From: Indolivaga alginatilytica
GTDB taxonomy: Bacteria > Bacteroidota > Bacteroidia > Bacteroidales > Dysgonomonadaceae
NCBI RefSeq assembly: GCF_003201355.1
Contig: NZ_QICL01000002.1
Location: forward strand, 216,999-280,998
Reading direction: 5' to 3'
DNA: 64,000 nt
Both the position numbers and the translations under genes were made by a program. Position 1 is the first letter of the stretch; every line of letters begins with the position of its first letter. Positions 19,701-29,358 of the stretch are shown in pieces. The notes under the pieces were generated by a model. It saw only the letters and a program-made list of their open reading frames with translations, did no database searches and was not told where the DNA came from.

Positions 19701-20403
19701 CGATATGGCTGACAGATGCAAGAAATGCACCGGTTGTTTGCCCCGAAAGAGTACGCCCGCCTTTGTCTGATAACGTTACCGAAATCATGATCGGTATCTC
19801 TATATTTCGTTCTCTGCGAACTTCTGCTGCCGCAAAAAGAGCTGCTTTAGCATTCAGTGTATCAAATATAGTTTCTATTAAAAGCAGATCAACTCCACCA
19901 TCAATCAAACCTTCTATTTGCTCTTTGTATACTTGATGCAAATCGTCAAAAGTCACAGCACGGTAGATAGGATTCTCTACTTTAGGACTCATAGATGCAG
20001 TCTTATTAGTAGGACCTATTGATCCTGCTACAAAGCGAGGTTTATTAGGTGTACGTTTTGTATATTCATCTGCTGCCTTACGTGCAAGACGAGCTGCTGC
20101 AATATTCATTTCTTTAACCAAGTCCGACATATTATAGTCGTCCATCGAAATAGAGTTTGCATTAAACGAGTTAGTCTCTATAATATCTGCTCCTGCTTCT
20201 AAGTATTCGCAGTGGATAGCTTCAATTATATCAGGACGTGTAAGACACAGTAAATCGTTATTACCTTTCAGTAGATTCGTGGAATTCTTGAATCTGTCTC
20301 CACGAAAATCTTCTTCAGTAAGGGTATATCGTTGTATCATGGTACCCATGGCACCATCTAATATAAGTATTCTGTCTTTTAGTATATCTTTAATCTGTAG
20401 CAT
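16711..20403 (-). CDS. metH: Cobalamin-dependent methionine synthase MetH
   Basis: Transfers a methyl group from methyltetrahydrofolate through cobalamin to homocysteine. All four modules are visible. The homocysteine domain (about 1-330) has zinc ligands C243, C306 and C307 (GGCCGTTP). The pterin domain (about 345-610) has [13 protein letters not shown]. The cobalamin cap and Rossmann region (about 640-880) has DVHDIGKN, with H756 as the cobalt ligand. The activation domain (about 900-1230) has [12 protein letters not shown]. Full length (1230 aa). No cobalamin or SAM riboswitch is visible, since the next gene upstream on this strand is only 32 bases away. Confidence 0.96.
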   Translation of the reverse strand: MLQIKDILKDRILILDGAMGTMIQRYTLTEEDFRGDRFKNSTNLLKGNNDLLCLTRPDIIEAIHCEYLEAGADIIETNSFNANSISMDDYNMSDLVKEMNIAAARLARKAADEYTKRTPNKPRFVAGSIGPTNKTASMSPKVENPIYRAVTFDDLHQVYKEQIEGLIDGGVDLLLIETIFDTLNAKAALFAAAEVRRERNIEIPIMISVTLSDKGGRTLSGQTTGAFLASVSHIDFLSIGLNCSFGASDMKPFLKELGRLAPTYVSAYPNAGLPNQFGEYDETPEIMAKQIKEYVDEGLVNILGGCCGTTPDHIAQYVSLVEGATPHKPAEKPKYMWLSGLELLEAKPEINFINVGERCNVAGSRKFLRLIKEEKYEEALTIAHRQVEDGAQILDVNMDEGLLDGVKEMTTFLNLVASDPDVSRIPVMVDSSKWEVLEAGLKCLQGKAVVNSISLKGGEEEFLRQARLVNQYGAAVIIMAFDETGQADRFERRIEICERAYKLLVNDGFNPMNIIFDPNILAIATGIEEHRGYAVDFLKTIEWIKANLPHAKISGGVSNLSFSFRGNDYIREAMHSVFLYYAIQKGMDMGIVNPGQSVIYDDIPTDLRNLIEDVIFNRREEATDELIDYAERIKNEKSNQPEQRVEEWRSYALDQRLEYALIKGISDFMEEDLEEALRVYPKAVDIIDKPLMSGMNKVGDLFGSGKMFLPQVVKTARTMKRAVAILEPTLEAQKDSKSVSNSAGKLVIATVKGDVHDIGKNIVAIILACNNYEVIDLGVMVPPEVIIQKVIEEQPDILCLSGLITPSLEEMSIVAHEMEKAGFTIPLMIGGATTSKLHTAIKIDPKYNNGSVVYVKDASQAPSAVAKLINPASKESFIQEIRDEYQDLRDSMVTKKVELVPLDEAIKNSFKIDWANYTPSTPNNLGRHIIPHIPIEEILPYIDWKFFFHSWNLSARYHTVQHLDGCPSCNTEWLNTFPEKEREKAQEGMSLYRDAKKMLDQLIFSKAEYIKAVYAIHEAYVDNECIYINDICFPMLRQQKKNDKGVYLSLCDFVLPKNSGKKDYVAGFTATAGVGSNELLSQYEHQGDEYNVLLLKSLLDRLAEATTEYLHAKIRKEFWGFAPDEDITIDQMFTLKYQGIRPAVGYPSIPDQSINFLLNTDLLQSTEIGVELTENGVMLPNASVSGLIFAHPQSRYFSIGQISEEQAENYIQRRGEKAELTRKFLAANMM

Positions 20404-20435
20404 TATTAGTATTCTTTTTTATTTAGTATTCTATT

Positions 20436-21833
20436 CTATTTTACTTTAATAGATTTGATGTTATGATATCTACTATAGCAGAAATTGTCCCAAGCGTTTG
20501 GATCGGGTGACATATCATACAGCATTGTAAATTTGGTCTTAGGAACGAACCTTTCATCAGAAACAAATTCAAAATCGGATTTATTTATTTGTTTGTCTAT
20601 AATCACTTCTCTCTCCTTCATTATTCTACTAAAATTATTTACATCCTTATAACCTTTTGTATATAGCGGAACAAAATTAATAATAGAGTAAATAATAAGA
20701 ATACTCTTTATCGTGAATAGATACATCGAGTTTATCTTTATATTGGCATATAGTAATCCAATGGCAATTATATAGAATGTAATTGCTCCAAATAAAACTC
20801 GAAGTTCAAACTCAGGAGAGGCAATCATTGCTAAGTCTGCAATAATTCCGGCAATACAGAGTATGAATGATAAAAATACGATCTTTTGATTCCAATTCTT
20901 CTCAAAGTGTATATATGTTGCTAGTATTAGCAAGTATATTAATACTAAAGGTAGTATTATCTTATAGAACTCTCCTATGACTGGTAATGTTCGTGTAAAA
21001 TAATAAATGATTTTAGATTCTTTTATGAGAGTATTATCTATAGTGGCTGAATCATATCTTATATAATTTCCCGGAGCTATAATCATAATTATAAATCCAA
21101 TAAGAACGCCGATTACTCCGTAAATCATCCATCTTGGCGTTTTTATCTTTTTTATTTTGAGATAAATAATGAGGCTGAAAATAATAAATATCATGCCAAT
21201 CACAGTATTTTCATTTGTCCAACCCGCAATTATTCCAGCAAGAAAGAATAGAATATCTTTAGATATAGAATTTTCACTTTGTTCTGATATAAAAGCACGG
21301 CAATAAAAATAAAGAAAAGAGATAATAATAAGAGTACCCCAGAGGTAATTAGCACTACCTGTTATCCACAAAAAAGTTTGCCCAAATGAGGGTTGATAGA
21401 ACCAGATTAATATATTAATAAAAAAGTATAGAGACATATTAATCTTATTATTCAAATTGGCTATTTTATAGATAACATATGTGAAAATAATATAAGCGAT
21501 GCTGTTCAGAATATCCATCCAATAACCATTTATAAGCAATAATGATTCAGCCAGTACATGTACGACGGATCGACCTCCATGCCCAAAATAATGGCAATAT
21601 TGAGATTGTAGAATGTCAGAAAAACTTGTTACCCTTTCTGTGACGTCTGTCCCTCCAATAAATGAGTAGCGCCAGTCATCACCGTATATCGGATATAAAA
21701 TATTCAGCAAAAGTATAAGGGAGAAAAAAGATAAAATAAGAATGCCGAAAATCGAAAAGACGACTTTCTTTTCAGATAATTTATTCTCTATTTTTTGATA
21801 AAGGGTAATCATATCTTGTGTGTATTTGTACAT
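20436..21833 (-). CDS. Polytopic membrane protein, DUF6056-like (possible GT-C-type)
   Basis: A 465-residue protein with about 11-13 predicted transmembrane segments. After the first segment it carries an acidic motif (YPIYGDDWRYSF), and a later segment reads FGQTFLWITGSANYLWGTL. The paralogue at 22166-23545 shares both, along with GWTNEN and the LAPGNFIR-type loop. An acidic pair in the first outer loop is the usual position of catalytic residues in GT-C glycosyltransferases, so a lipid-linked sugar transferase is possible. That is inference; family assignment to DUF6056 is from recall. The charged C-terminal tail ends in NIKSIKVK. Confidence 0.65.
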   Translation of the reverse strand: MYKYTQDMITLYQKIENKLSEKKVVFSIFGILILSFFSLILLLNILYPIYGDDWRYSFIGGTDVTERVTSFSDILQSQYCHYFGHGGRSVVHVLAESLLLINGYWMDILNSIAYIIFTYVIYKIANLNNKINMSLYFFINILIWFYQPSFGQTFLWITGSANYLWGTLIIISFLYFYCRAFISEQSENSISKDILFFLAGIIAGWTNENTVIGMIFIIFSLIIYLKIKKIKTPRWMIYGVIGVLIGFIIMIIAPGNYIRYDSATIDNTLIKESKIIYYFTRTLPVIGEFYKIILPLVLIYLLILATYIHFEKNWNQKIVFLSFILCIAGIIADLAMIASPEFELRVLFGAITFYIIAIGLLYANIKINSMYLFTIKSILIIYSIINFVPLYTKGYKDVNNFSRIMKEREVIIDKQINKSDFEFVSDERFVPKTKFTMLYDMSPDPNAWDNFCYSRYHNIKSIKVK

Positions 21834-21936
21834 AATCCAGATGATTAAAAATAAAATTATTCATGAGTTTATTACTTAGTGTGCTGACATGGCCGGTTTT
21901 AATTCTAATGCCAAGTCTTAGTCTGATAGTAATTAT

Positions 21937-22146
21937 TTATTTGTTATTTCTCGAATTAACCCAAATTTAGTGATAAAAGTATATCCCAAAGCTTCAGCAT
22001 ACAATGGAGAGGTAATATTCAGCAGAAGAATAAGACCTCTAGAAACAAAAAAATGTATTCAAAATAGATTTTGTTGCTCCTTCTACCGAATGAAACGTAT
22101 CTATTATCTGATAACGACAGGTGATTTGTCTATAATTTTTTTCCAT
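21937..22146 (-). pseudogene. Probable N-terminal remnant of a third DUF6056-like gene
   Basis: Minus-strand reading gives an ATG at 22146 and about 35 codons ending in ILNTFFCF-stop. Shifting frame by one base in a run of seven T continues as SRGLILLLNITSPLYAEAL and GYTFITKFGLIREI to a stop at 21937. LILLLNI..PLY....GYTFI lines up with LILLLNILYPIYGDDWRYSFI of the downstream paralogue, with the acidic pair lost. It lies exactly between the two intact paralogues. The match is short, so the call is tentative. Nothing else is seen in the 332-base gap. Confidence 0.4.
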
Positions 22147-22165
22147 TGCGAGGTGTTAGTGCTGT

Positions 22166-23545
22166 TTACGGATTTGTCCGTTTTATAGAATTTAATTTAT
22201 AATAGTCGGAGCACATCGTATTTCGCCAAGATTTCGGATTATCCGAGATATCTTCAAAATCAAATTCAGGAGGGAGTACAATTGGATATTCTTTCAATAC
22301 AATATCCTTATTACCTATCTTTTTTTGGTCTTCTATGTATAACTCTCTTACTTGATATCTATCGGAAAGAGAAGATAATACTTGGTATCTCACCGAATAA
22401 GTAAATGCGAAGATAACAGTTCCTCCGATCAATATCAAAATATTTCCGATTTTAAGAGTCAGATTACTCAAACTGATATTTGCATAGAGTATAGATATTG
22501 ATATGATCATAAAACTTGACAGGCAGAATGTTGCACGAAGTGGAAATATAGGCGAGCCAATCATTGCAAAAGCCGAGACATGAGCTGCTGTGAAAAACAA
22601 TAATGAGCCAAACCACGCTTTGTAATTCCTGCTATCCTTATTCTGACAGAAAAAGAGAAACGTGAAGCATGCATATATTACGATAAGAATACCTATTGAA
22701 TTGACATATTTGTATATCCAATATATATTTCGGGCTTTGTACTGCAATACATCCATAAATGGTTTGTCAGTCAGATTAAACGCTGCATGAGTATCTTTTG
22801 ACCTGATGAAATTACCGGGTGCTAACAACATAATGATGCAACCTATGCAAACTCCAATAAAGCCATAGGTAGCCCATAAAGGAATTTTAATCTTTCTTAT
22901 CTTAAAATACAGAAGTATATTGAATAGAATAAAAATAAGTGCAATGGCGGAGTTTTCATTTGTCCATCCTGCAACAACTCCAAAAATTAAAAACAGAATG
23001 TTTCTAAGAACGCCTTTATCCTTTTTTTCGTTTAAATAAAAGCTATAATAGTATGATAGAAATGCAACGATGATTAAGGTGCCCCATAAATAATTGCTAC
23101 TGCCTGTAATCCAAATAACTGTTTGAGGAAATACCGGTGTTAATAACCAGAGCAATAAATTGATAAGTAAAAATAAATAGGGGTTAGTTGGTCTTCCGTT
23201 ATTGGCTATTCTGTATATTATGAATGCGAAAAGAACATAAGCTATACTATTAAGTATCTCTCTGATAATAGGATTCAGCAATAACAAAAGCTGATCGATG
23301 AAATGAACTACATTTCGTCCGCCCCAATACAGATAATGATTGTATTGTGATACAAATATATCGAGCACGCTCTCAATTCGTTTGGGAGGAGTTTCATTGA
23401 ATATAAATGAGTACATCCAATCATCGGAATGGATGGGATATAATCGATTTAGTAAAAAAACTAAGATGAAAAAAATAAGAAGAGATAATCCCAGAATAAT
23501 CTTATTAGTATTATCTTCCGTTATTCTTTTTTTATTATAATTCAT
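22166..23545 (-). CDS. Polytopic membrane protein, DUF6056-like paralogue
   Basis: A 459-residue multi-spanning protein, clearly paralogous to the product of 20436-21833. Shared features are YPIHSDDWMYSF after the first membrane segment, the SQYNHYLYWGGRNVVHF segment, FPQTVIWITGSSNYLWGTLI, AGWTNENSAIALIF and MLLAPGNFIR. About 12 membrane segments are predicted. The conserved DDW in the first outer loop suggests an enzyme acting at the outer face, possibly a GT-C glycosyltransferase (inference). It starts 6 bases after smpB ends on the same strand and is probably co-transcribed with it. Confidence 0.65.
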   Translation of the reverse strand: MNYNKKRITEDNTNKIILGLSLLIFFILVFLLNRLYPIHSDDWMYSFIFNETPPKRIESVLDIFVSQYNHYLYWGGRNVVHFIDQLLLLLNPIIREILNSIAYVLFAFIIYRIANNGRPTNPYLFLLINLLLWLLTPVFPQTVIWITGSSNYLWGTLIIVAFLSYYYSFYLNEKKDKGVLRNILFLIFGVVAGWTNENSAIALIFILFNILLYFKIRKIKIPLWATYGFIGVCIGCIIMLLAPGNFIRSKDTHAAFNLTDKPFMDVLQYKARNIYWIYKYVNSIGILIVIYACFTFLFFCQNKDSRNYKAWFGSLLFFTAAHVSAFAMIGSPIFPLRATFCLSSFMIISISILYANISLSNLTLKIGNILILIGGTVIFAFTYSVRYQVLSSLSDRYQVRELYIEDQKKIGNKDIVLKEYPIVLPPEFDFEDISDNPKSWRNTMCSDYYKLNSIKRTNP

Positions 23546-23551
23546 TCCACG

Positions 23552-24004
23552 TTACTTTTTCATTATTCTATCCATCATTCTTTTATCGTCTTTTTCTTTT
23601 AGAGTTTGTCGTTTGTCATATTGCTTTTTACCTCGTGCAATTGCAATATTTAATTTTGCCAATCCCCTGTCGTTAAGAAATAGGCGTGTAGGAACAATTG
23701 TATAGCCTGTTTCTTTAACAGATCTCTGAATTTTTTTTAGTTCTTTTTTATTGAGTAGAAGTTTACGGTCTCTGCGAGCTACGTGGTTATTGTATGAACC
23801 GTAGAAATATTCAGTAATATTCATGTTCCTTACCCAGAGGGCATCTTTCTCGAATATACAAAAAGTATCAACCAGACTGGCTTTTCCTAATCTGATTGAT
23901 TTAATTTCGGTTCCGGTTAATACTATTCCGGCAGTGTATGTATCGAGTAACTCATAGTCGAAAGTTGCTCGTTTATTCTTTATATTAATATTTAATTGTT
24001 TCAT
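23552..24004 (-). CDS. smpB: SsrA-binding protein SmpB
   Basis: tmRNA-binding protein of the trans-translation ribosome rescue system. The N-terminal [31 protein letters not shown] segment and the C-terminal [20 protein letters not shown] segment are the family signatures. The lysine-rich tail ([12 protein letters not shown]) enters the decoding centre. Length 150 is normal. No tmRNA gene is visible in this window. Confidence 0.95.
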   Translation of the reverse strand: MKQLNINIKNKRATFDYELLDTYTAGIVLTGTEIKSIRLGKASLVDTFCIFEKDALWVRNMNITEYFYGSYNNHVARRDRKLLLNKKELKKIQRSVKETGYTIVPTRLFLNDRGLAKLNIAIARGKKQYDKRQTLKEKDDKRMMDRIMKK

Positions 24005-24072
24005 CCTATAAGTAAATTCATCTATTTATTGCTACATTTGAGCCATAACCATCTGCGATTATTACACTAGCC

Positions 24073-24099
24073 AAAGTAATAAAAAAGTCTGAGACTTTA
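24073..24099 (+). repeat. GTAATAAA-led palindrome repeat after the 24139 gene
   Basis: AAAGTAATAAAA followed by AAGTCTGAGACTTTA, a complete copy with paired changes in both arms (AAGTCT/AGACTT), so the palindrome is kept. Confidence 0.6.
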
Positions 24100-24138
24100 A
24101 TCTATCTTGGAGTAGCTGTGCGGGAATAAGGAGTAATC

Positions 24139-24576
24139 TTATTCTTTCAGCAGTTTATCTAAAAAATCGTCGAATTCTTTGTCGATACGGCTTAGGAAAT
24201 CATTTTCGATTCGGATAATTGAATCATCCTCAATAACCAATAATTCCTCCTGAACCACTAGATTTTCATCAGCAATATTAATAGAGAATGGCTTAAACAC
24301 ATCAAGAGAGTCAAACTTATTATCCATGTCGAATTGCTCCACAACCTCTCTTAATTGGCGGGCAATAATTTGGTCGTCATCTTCTGAAGCCCATGCCTCC
24401 ACTATGATTTGAGACAATAAGTTTTCTTCGTCATCAAAAACTGATAGGCTGCCACTATCTTTATCGACAACAAGAAATATATCAGTTAAAGAACTACCTG
24501 CATACTCTTCGTTCAAACTGTTAATTGCATCAGTTAGAGCTTTTGAAATTTCTTTATACACTTTTCTTGCTGTCAT
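24139..24576 (-). CDS. Conserved-looking acidic hypothetical protein
   Basis: I do not recognise the family with certainty. The 145-residue product is strongly acidic (many D and E), lacks signal peptide or membrane segments and looks cytosolic. The N-terminus (MTARKVYKEISKALTDAINSL) is basic and helical. The middle (LTDIFLVVDKDSGSLSVFDDEENLL) is beta-like. The C-terminus (FLSRIDKEFDDFLDKLLKE) is an amphipathic helix. It stands alone between smpB and the S41 protease, 38 bases after the protease start region. Clear coding character and strand agreement with its neighbours support a real gene. Confidence 0.75.
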   Translation of the reverse strand: MTARKVYKEISKALTDAINSLNEEYAGSSLTDIFLVVDKDSGSLSVFDDEENLLSQIIVEAWASEDDDQIIARQLREVVEQFDMDNKFDSLDVFKPFSINIADENLVVQEELLVIEDDSIIRIENDFLSRIDKEFDDFLDKLLKE

Positions 24577-24614
24577 AATCTATTGATGTTTATTCTTTTC
24601 TTTCTTGATACTTC

Positions 24615-26207
24615 TTATTGAAGTAATTTATTGTATTCAGTATCACTGTTTATAATTTCAAGACCCTTTTTGAAGATTTCACTTTCATCATTGATAATTT
24701 TGAAATATCCCTCAGTGTTGAATAGATCTCTTGCCATTAAGGCTTTTATTCTGCGCTTAAATTGCTCTTTAGATCTCAGATACTGATCTTCTTTATATTC
24801 TATCTTATCATCGGTTGCCATCTTTACCATTTTGGAAAGTAATTCATCCGATACCTCATATTCTTTTTTGAATTTCTCGATAGTCGGATATTTCTTCAGA
24901 AGCTCTTTTCTATTAGAGTCCACTGTTTGTAATGACAGTCGATAGATGATACCCATTGCATTTATGCGCCCGCTGTATTCTGTATACTCAGCAGTATCTA
25001 TTGGTACAAAATAGTCGGGCATGATACCTCCACCACCATATACGGTACGCTCGTTTACGAGTGTTTTATATTTCAAAGAATCAGGGAAATGGATGCTGTC
25101 CGCATTCATCATTTCACCTCTGTTGTATCTGTCAATCAGATCTTTATTGTACGAATCCTGATCTCCATGTGTATATGGCTTCTGAATAGAACGTCCGGTA
25201 GGTGTGTAATAACGTGCTACTGTCAAACGAATCATAGATCCATCGGGTAGGGGAAACTGTCTTTGAACAAGACCTTTTCCAAATGTACGTCTGCCCACAA
25301 TTAAACCTCTATCCCAATCCTGAACTGCTCCCGATACGATCTCGCTAGCCGAAGCCGAACCTTCATCAACCAGAATTACTAATTTACCTTTCTCAAACAA
25401 ACCTCTATCTGTTGTTGAGTCACTGGTTCTGGCTTGATGAGTACCTTCCATATAAACAATAAGTTTATCTTTATCTAAGAATTCATCAGCAAGTTCTGTC
25501 GCAGCATTTAAATAGCCACCGCCATTACCTTCTAAGTCCAGAATTAGATTCTGTAATCCCTGAGCTGAAAGCTTAATTAAGGCTTCTTTAAATTCGGCAA
25601 CTGTTGTAGCCCCAAAACGGCTCAAACGAATGTATCCCGTCTTATCATCAATCATATAGGCTGCATCCAGACTATAAATAGGAATTTTTGCACGTACTAT
25701 CTGAAAACTTATTGGTTTTTGGACACCTCGGCGAAGCACTTTTATATTCACCTTAGTTCCTTTTGGTCCTTTCAGCCGCTTCATAATATCACGTGTATTC
25801 ATATTAACGCCTGCAATGGCTGTATCGTTCACTGCTATGATACGATCGCCCGGTAGTAAGCCTACGCGCTCCGAAGGGCCGTCGGCTATTGTTTCTATCA
25901 CATAGAGCGTGTCTGAGATCATGTTAAATGATATACCTATTCCATCGAAATTACCTTCCAACGGTTCATTCATATCGGCTACAGTTTCAGCACTTAGATA
26001 AGAGGAATGAGGATCGAGTTCCTTTAGTATGGCTACGATTGCATCTTCTGCTAACTTTTCGTCATCAACAGTATCAACATACATTCTCTCTATTAAAGTC
26101 ATAGTCGTGGCTAATTTCTTAGTCCCCTGACTCATCGCGTATTGTGCCGAAATCGTATTAACAAAAATAAATGTACAGGTTATTATCAATAACAGTGTCT
26201 TTTTCAT
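24615..26207 (-). CDS. S41-family C-terminal processing peptidase (CtpA-like)
   Basis: Exported serine protease. A signal peptide or membrane anchor covers about residues 1-21. A PDZ domain (about 80-170, with GIGISFNMISDTLYVIETIADGP-type strands and LLPGDRIIAVND) precedes the protease core. The nucleophile lies in GSASASE (residues 283-289), and the general-base lysine is in GRRTFGKGLVQ about 25 residues later. The C-terminal 120 residues are helical and charged. Family members trim or degrade periplasmic proteins; the substrate is unknown. Length 530 is typical for Bacteroidota. Confidence 0.92.
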   Translation of the reverse strand: MKKTLLLIITCTFIFVNTISAQYAMSQGTKKLATTMTLIERMYVDTVDDEKLAEDAIVAILKELDPHSSYLSAETVADMNEPLEGNFDGIGISFNMISDTLYVIETIADGPSERVGLLPGDRIIAVNDTAIAGVNMNTRDIMKRLKGPKGTKVNIKVLRRGVQKPISFQIVRAKIPIYSLDAAYMIDDKTGYIRLSRFGATTVAEFKEALIKLSAQGLQNLILDLEGNGGGYLNAATELADEFLDKDKLIVYMEGTHQARTSDSTTDRGLFEKGKLVILVDEGSASASEIVSGAVQDWDRGLIVGRRTFGKGLVQRQFPLPDGSMIRLTVARYYTPTGRSIQKPYTHGDQDSYNKDLIDRYNRGEMMNADSIHFPDSLKYKTLVNERTVYGGGGIMPDYFVPIDTAEYTEYSGRINAMGIIYRLSLQTVDSNRKELLKKYPTIEKFKKEYEVSDELLSKMVKMATDDKIEYKEDQYLRSKEQFKRRIKALMARDLFNTEGYFKIINDESEIFKKGLEIINSDTEYNKLLQ

Positions 26208-26286
26208 ACTGCGTTCTCTTTTAAGTAAATAAAAGTATTAAGTGATATATCTTAGAATTATAACAGGTTATAATAGTTATAGTTCT

Positions 26287-26312
26287 AAAGTAATAAAAGG
26301 TCTGTGACCTTA
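26287..26312 (+). repeat. GTAATAAA-led palindrome repeat near coaD terminator
   Basis: AAAGTAATAA followed by AAGGTCTGTGACCTTA, a full copy between the S41 protease and coaD. Confidence 0.65.
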
Positions 26313-26321
26313 TTTTATAGA

Positions 26322-26355
26322 AAAGAGTCAAGCAAAGGCTCTTACTTGACTCTTT
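26322..26355 (-). terminator. Intrinsic terminator after coaD
   Basis: An 11-bp perfect stem, AAAGAGTCAAG (26322-26332) and CTTGACTCTTT (26345-26355), with a 12-base loop. On the minus strand the stem is followed by TTTTCTAT. It lies 33 bases past the coaD stop. Confidence 0.7.
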
Positions 26356-26387
26356 GGATAGTTTTATTTTATTCCAATTTAATGGTC

Positions 26388-26849
26388 TTAGTCTGTATTA
26401 ATATCAATTCCATCCGGTATAAATTTACTGACATCGTGTTTGTAACGCAAAAGTTCCCGAACGATTGTTGAGCTAATATGAGTAAGCTCAGGCTCAGTAA
26501 AGAGTACCAATGTTTCGATACCCGAGATATTGCGATTCATGTCAGCAATAGTTTTCTCGTATTCAAAATCATTAACGGATCTTATTCCTCGGATAATAAA
26601 TTTTGCATCTACCTTGTTTGCAAAATCAACAGTCAGGGAATCGTACGAACCTACCGAAACACGAGGCTCATCCGCATACAATTTTTCTATCATTTTGATT
26701 CGTTGCTCCAAGGAAAAATAACTTCTTTTACTATCGTTAATTCCAATTGAGATAACAATCTCATCAACCACGTTTAATCCTCTTCGAACCAGTGATGCAT
26801 GACCAATTGTAAATGGGTCGAATGTACCCGGAAAAATAGCTCTCTTCAT
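26388..26849 (-). CDS. coaD: Pantetheine-phosphate adenylyltransferase CoaD
   Basis: Fourth step of coenzyme A synthesis: adenylation of 4'-phosphopantetheine. The nucleotidyltransferase signature [11 protein letters not shown] contains T9 and H17. The [15 protein letters not shown] segment binds substrate, and [10 protein letters not shown] is the ISSTxxR ATP motif. Length 153 is normal. The gene is preceded on its own strand by a tandem-repeat spacer and followed by a clear terminator, so it may be a single-gene unit. Confidence 0.95.
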   Translation of the reverse strand: MKRAIFPGTFDPFTIGHASLVRRGLNVVDEIVISIGINDSKRSYFSLEQRIKMIEKLYADEPRVSVGSYDSLTVDFANKVDAKFIIRGIRSVNDFEYEKTIADMNRNISGIETLVLFTEPELTHISSTIVRELLRYKHDVSKFIPDGIDINTD

Positions 26850-26857
26850 TTATTCTT

Positions 26858-26937
26858 TTAGTAAACGAGTTGACAAATAAACAAGATGCAAGAGCTAGTC
26901 TTGTGAACTGTTAACTGATGGCTGTTAACTGCAATTA
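26858..26937 (-). repeat. Tandem-repeat spacer before coaD
   Basis: Read on the minus strand: a CAGTTAACAG / CAGTTAACAGTTCA array, a short unique stretch, then 8-bp units GTTTATTT, GTCAACTC, GTTTACTA and AAAG, ending just before the coaD start. This is the same two-part layout as the spacer before ftsW at 8446-8510. Confidence 0.55.
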
Positions 26938-29121
26938 ATTTGCCATATCGGAAATGAACTTGATTCTTACCAGACGAATTTCTTCTTCTGTAAACATGCC
27001 TAGTTCATTAATTGCATCTTCAAGATCATCCGATTCGGCTTCCTGAAAGTAGTCAAAGATGTCTGCCATATGATCTTCGTCTATCACTTCATTCAAGAAA
27101 TAATCGATATTTATTTTGGTACCCGAGTAAACAATCGCTTCAAGTTCTACCAATAATTCTGGAAATTCTATACCTTTTGATTCAGCAAGGTCATCGAGTG
27201 CAACCTTACGGTCGATACTTTGAACTATCGCTACTTTTAGCTTCGATTTATTTGCTACTGTTCTAACACGTAAATCTTCAGGGCGTTCAATTTCGTTTTC
27301 TTCTACGTGCTTTTTGATGATTTCAACAAATTCAGCACCGTATCTTTTAGCTTTACCTGCTCCCACACCCGGTATATTTTGTAATTCGTCGATACTTGTA
27401 GGATAGATGGTAGCCATCGATTCCAATGAAGGATCTTGAAATATTACGTAAGGAGGAACATTCAGCTTTTTAGACATCTTCTTACGAAGGTCTTTCATTA
27501 TCGAGAATAGTACAGGATCGACAGCCGAACTTCCGCCACCGCCTTTGATAACTACCTCATCATCATTTTCATCATCAAAATCCTCTTCTTGAGCAATTTT
27601 GAATGAAACTGGTTTCTTTAAAAAGTCTTTTCCTTTTTTGGTAACTTTCAGTAAACCGTAGTTTTCAATATCCTTGTCCAGATAACCCGCAATTAACCCC
27701 TGTTTTATAACGGCATTCCAAGTTTCGTCGTTTGTCTCTTCGCCAGATCCAAATGCCTCTAACTCTTGATGTCCGTAGGTTTCAATCTCAGATGTTTCTT
27801 TCCCTCTAAGGAAATTAATCACATACTCGGTCTTAAATTTTTCTTTTAATGCTAGCACAGCTTCTATCGCTGTTAATAATAAATCTTGAGCTTCCACTTG
27901 TTTTTTAGGGTTTATACAATTGTCACAATTACCACAATTATGTTGATTATATTTTTCTCCGAAATAATGTAATAGAACTATTCTACGACACATCGCTGTC
28001 TCAGCATAAGCTGCAGTTTCAAGAAGAAGTTGCTTGCCTATTTCCTGTTCGGCTACAGGTTTTCCTTGCATAAACTTTTCGAGTTTTTGCAAATCTTTAT
28101 AAGAATAGAATGCAACACATTGCCCTTCGCCTCCGTCACGTCCTGCACGTCCTGTCTCCTGATAATATCCTTCGAGACTTTTGGGCATATCATAATGGAT
28201 CACATACCTGACATCGGGTTTGTCAATTCCCATTCCAAAAGCAATAGTGGCTACAATTACATCCACTTTTTCCATTAAGAACGAGTCTTGATTCTCTCCG
28301 CGTGTAGAGGCATCTAACCCTGCATGATATGCAAGCGCATTTATATTATTGGCACGAAGAATTTCTGCGAATTCTTCTACTTTCTTTCTGCTTAAACAAT
28401 ATACGATACCTGATTTTCCAGCCTGAGATTTAATATAACGGATAATGTCCCGATCTACTTTCTCTGTTTTGGGTCGAACTTCGTAATAAAGGTTTTCGCG
28501 ATTAAAAGATGATTTGTAAATTTTTGCATCCAACATACCCAGACTCTTCTGGATGTCGTGCTGTACTTTAGGTGTTGCTGTAGCGGTTAAGGCTACAAGC
28601 GGACGTTGCCCGATCTCCATAATAATGGGTTTGATACGTCTGTATTCGGGTCTGAAATCGTGTCCCCATTCCGAGATACAGTGTGCTTCGTCTATCGCAT
28701 AAAACGACACCTTGATATGTCGCAAAAAATCGATGTTTTCTTCTTTCGTTAAAGACTCGGGAGCTACATATAATAATTTTGTTTTGCCCGATACTACGTC
28801 AGCTTTTACCAATTCAATGGAAGCCTTGTTTAACGATGAGTTCAAAAAGTGAGCTATCCCATCTTCTTCGCTGAAGTTGCGCATGGCATCGACCTGATTT
28901 TTCATCAATGCAATCAATGGGGATATAATAATAGCTGTACCCTCCATCAATATTGCAGGAAGCTGATAGCAAAGAGATTTGCCACCTCCTGTCGGCATCA
29001 AAACAAAAGTATCTTTTTCCGCCAAAACATTCTGAATGATAGCCTCCTGGTTACCCTTGAATTTATCAAATCCAAAATGTTTTTTCAGATTTTCAATTAA
29101 TAGATCTTCTCGTTTTGACAT
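26935..29121 (-). CDS. recQ: ATP-dependent DNA helicase RecQ
   Basis: 3'-5' superfamily 2 helicase for recombination and replication fork repair. Walker A is PTGGGKS with K48, and the DEAH box sits in AIDEAHCISEWGHDFRPEY. Motif VI reads QETGRAGRDG. The RecQ C-terminal zinc site uses the cysteines of CRRIVLLHYFG...CGNCDNC. A winged-helix RQC region and an HRDC domain (about 525-605, LRKKMSKKLNVPPYVIFQD) follow. The last 100 residues are an acidic helical extension common in Bacteroidota RecQ. Length 728. Confidence 0.95.
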   Translation of the reverse strand: MSKREDLLIENLKKHFGFDKFKGNQEAIIQNVLAEKDTFVLMPTGGGKSLCYQLPAILMEGTAIIISPLIALMKNQVDAMRNFSEEDGIAHFLNSSLNKASIELVKADVVSGKTKLLYVAPESLTKEENIDFLRHIKVSFYAIDEAHCISEWGHDFRPEYRRIKPIIMEIGQRPLVALTATATPKVQHDIQKSLGMLDAKIYKSSFNRENLYYEVRPKTEKVDRDIIRYIKSQAGKSGIVYCLSRKKVEEFAEILRANNINALAYHAGLDASTRGENQDSFLMEKVDVIVATIAFGMGIDKPDVRYVIHYDMPKSLEGYYQETGRAGRDGGEGQCVAFYSYKDLQKLEKFMQGKPVAEQEIGKQLLLETAAYAETAMCRRIVLLHYFGEKYNQHNCGNCDNCINPKKQVEAQDLLLTAIEAVLALKEKFKTEYVINFLRGKETSEIETYGHQELEAFGSGEETNDETWNAVIKQGLIAGYLDKDIENYGLLKVTKKGKDFLKKPVSFKIAQEEDFDDENDDEVVIKGGGGSSAVDPVLFSIMKDLRKKMSKKLNVPPYVIFQDPSLESMATIYPTSIDELQNIPGVGAGKAKRYGAEFVEIIKKHVEENEIERPEDLRVRTVANKSKLKVAIVQSIDRKVALDDLAESKGIEFPELLVELEAIVYSGTKINIDYFLNEVIDEDHMADIFDYFQEAESDDLEDAINELGMFTEEEIRLVRIKFISDMAN

Positions 29122-29196
29122 AGTTTAATTAAATCGCATAAATGGAATATCAAAAATAGGCATAACCTACACTCGTTATTTTTGAAAATGTAATGA

Positions 29197-29221
29197 AGGT
29201 CTAAGACCTCTTTATTGCTTT
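29197..29221 (-). repeat. Palindrome repeat between recQ and clpX (reverse orientation)
   Basis: AGGTCTAAGACCT followed by CTTTATTGCTTT, which on the minus strand reads as the usual AAGCAATAAAG lead plus palindrome. A full copy in the opposite orientation to most others. Confidence 0.65.
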
Positions 29222-29358
29222 GGTAGTATATCAACCAGAGCCTGTTTTGATTTGAAAGTATATCATTAAATACTTTTGTTCACTTATATCATACGAAGAT
29301 AACTTCTTAAGTCAAAAATACAATAGAAAAAGATTTTTTTTTAATAGAAAAATGAGAT

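Noticed and set aside
20404..20435. Riboswitch for metH
   Set aside because: Only 32 bases separate metH from the upstream gene on the same strand, too short for a cobalamin or SAM aptamer.
21970..22188. Plus-strand 72-codon frame between the membrane protein genes
   Set aside because: It runs antisense to the gene remnant seen on the minus strand and has no recognisable features.
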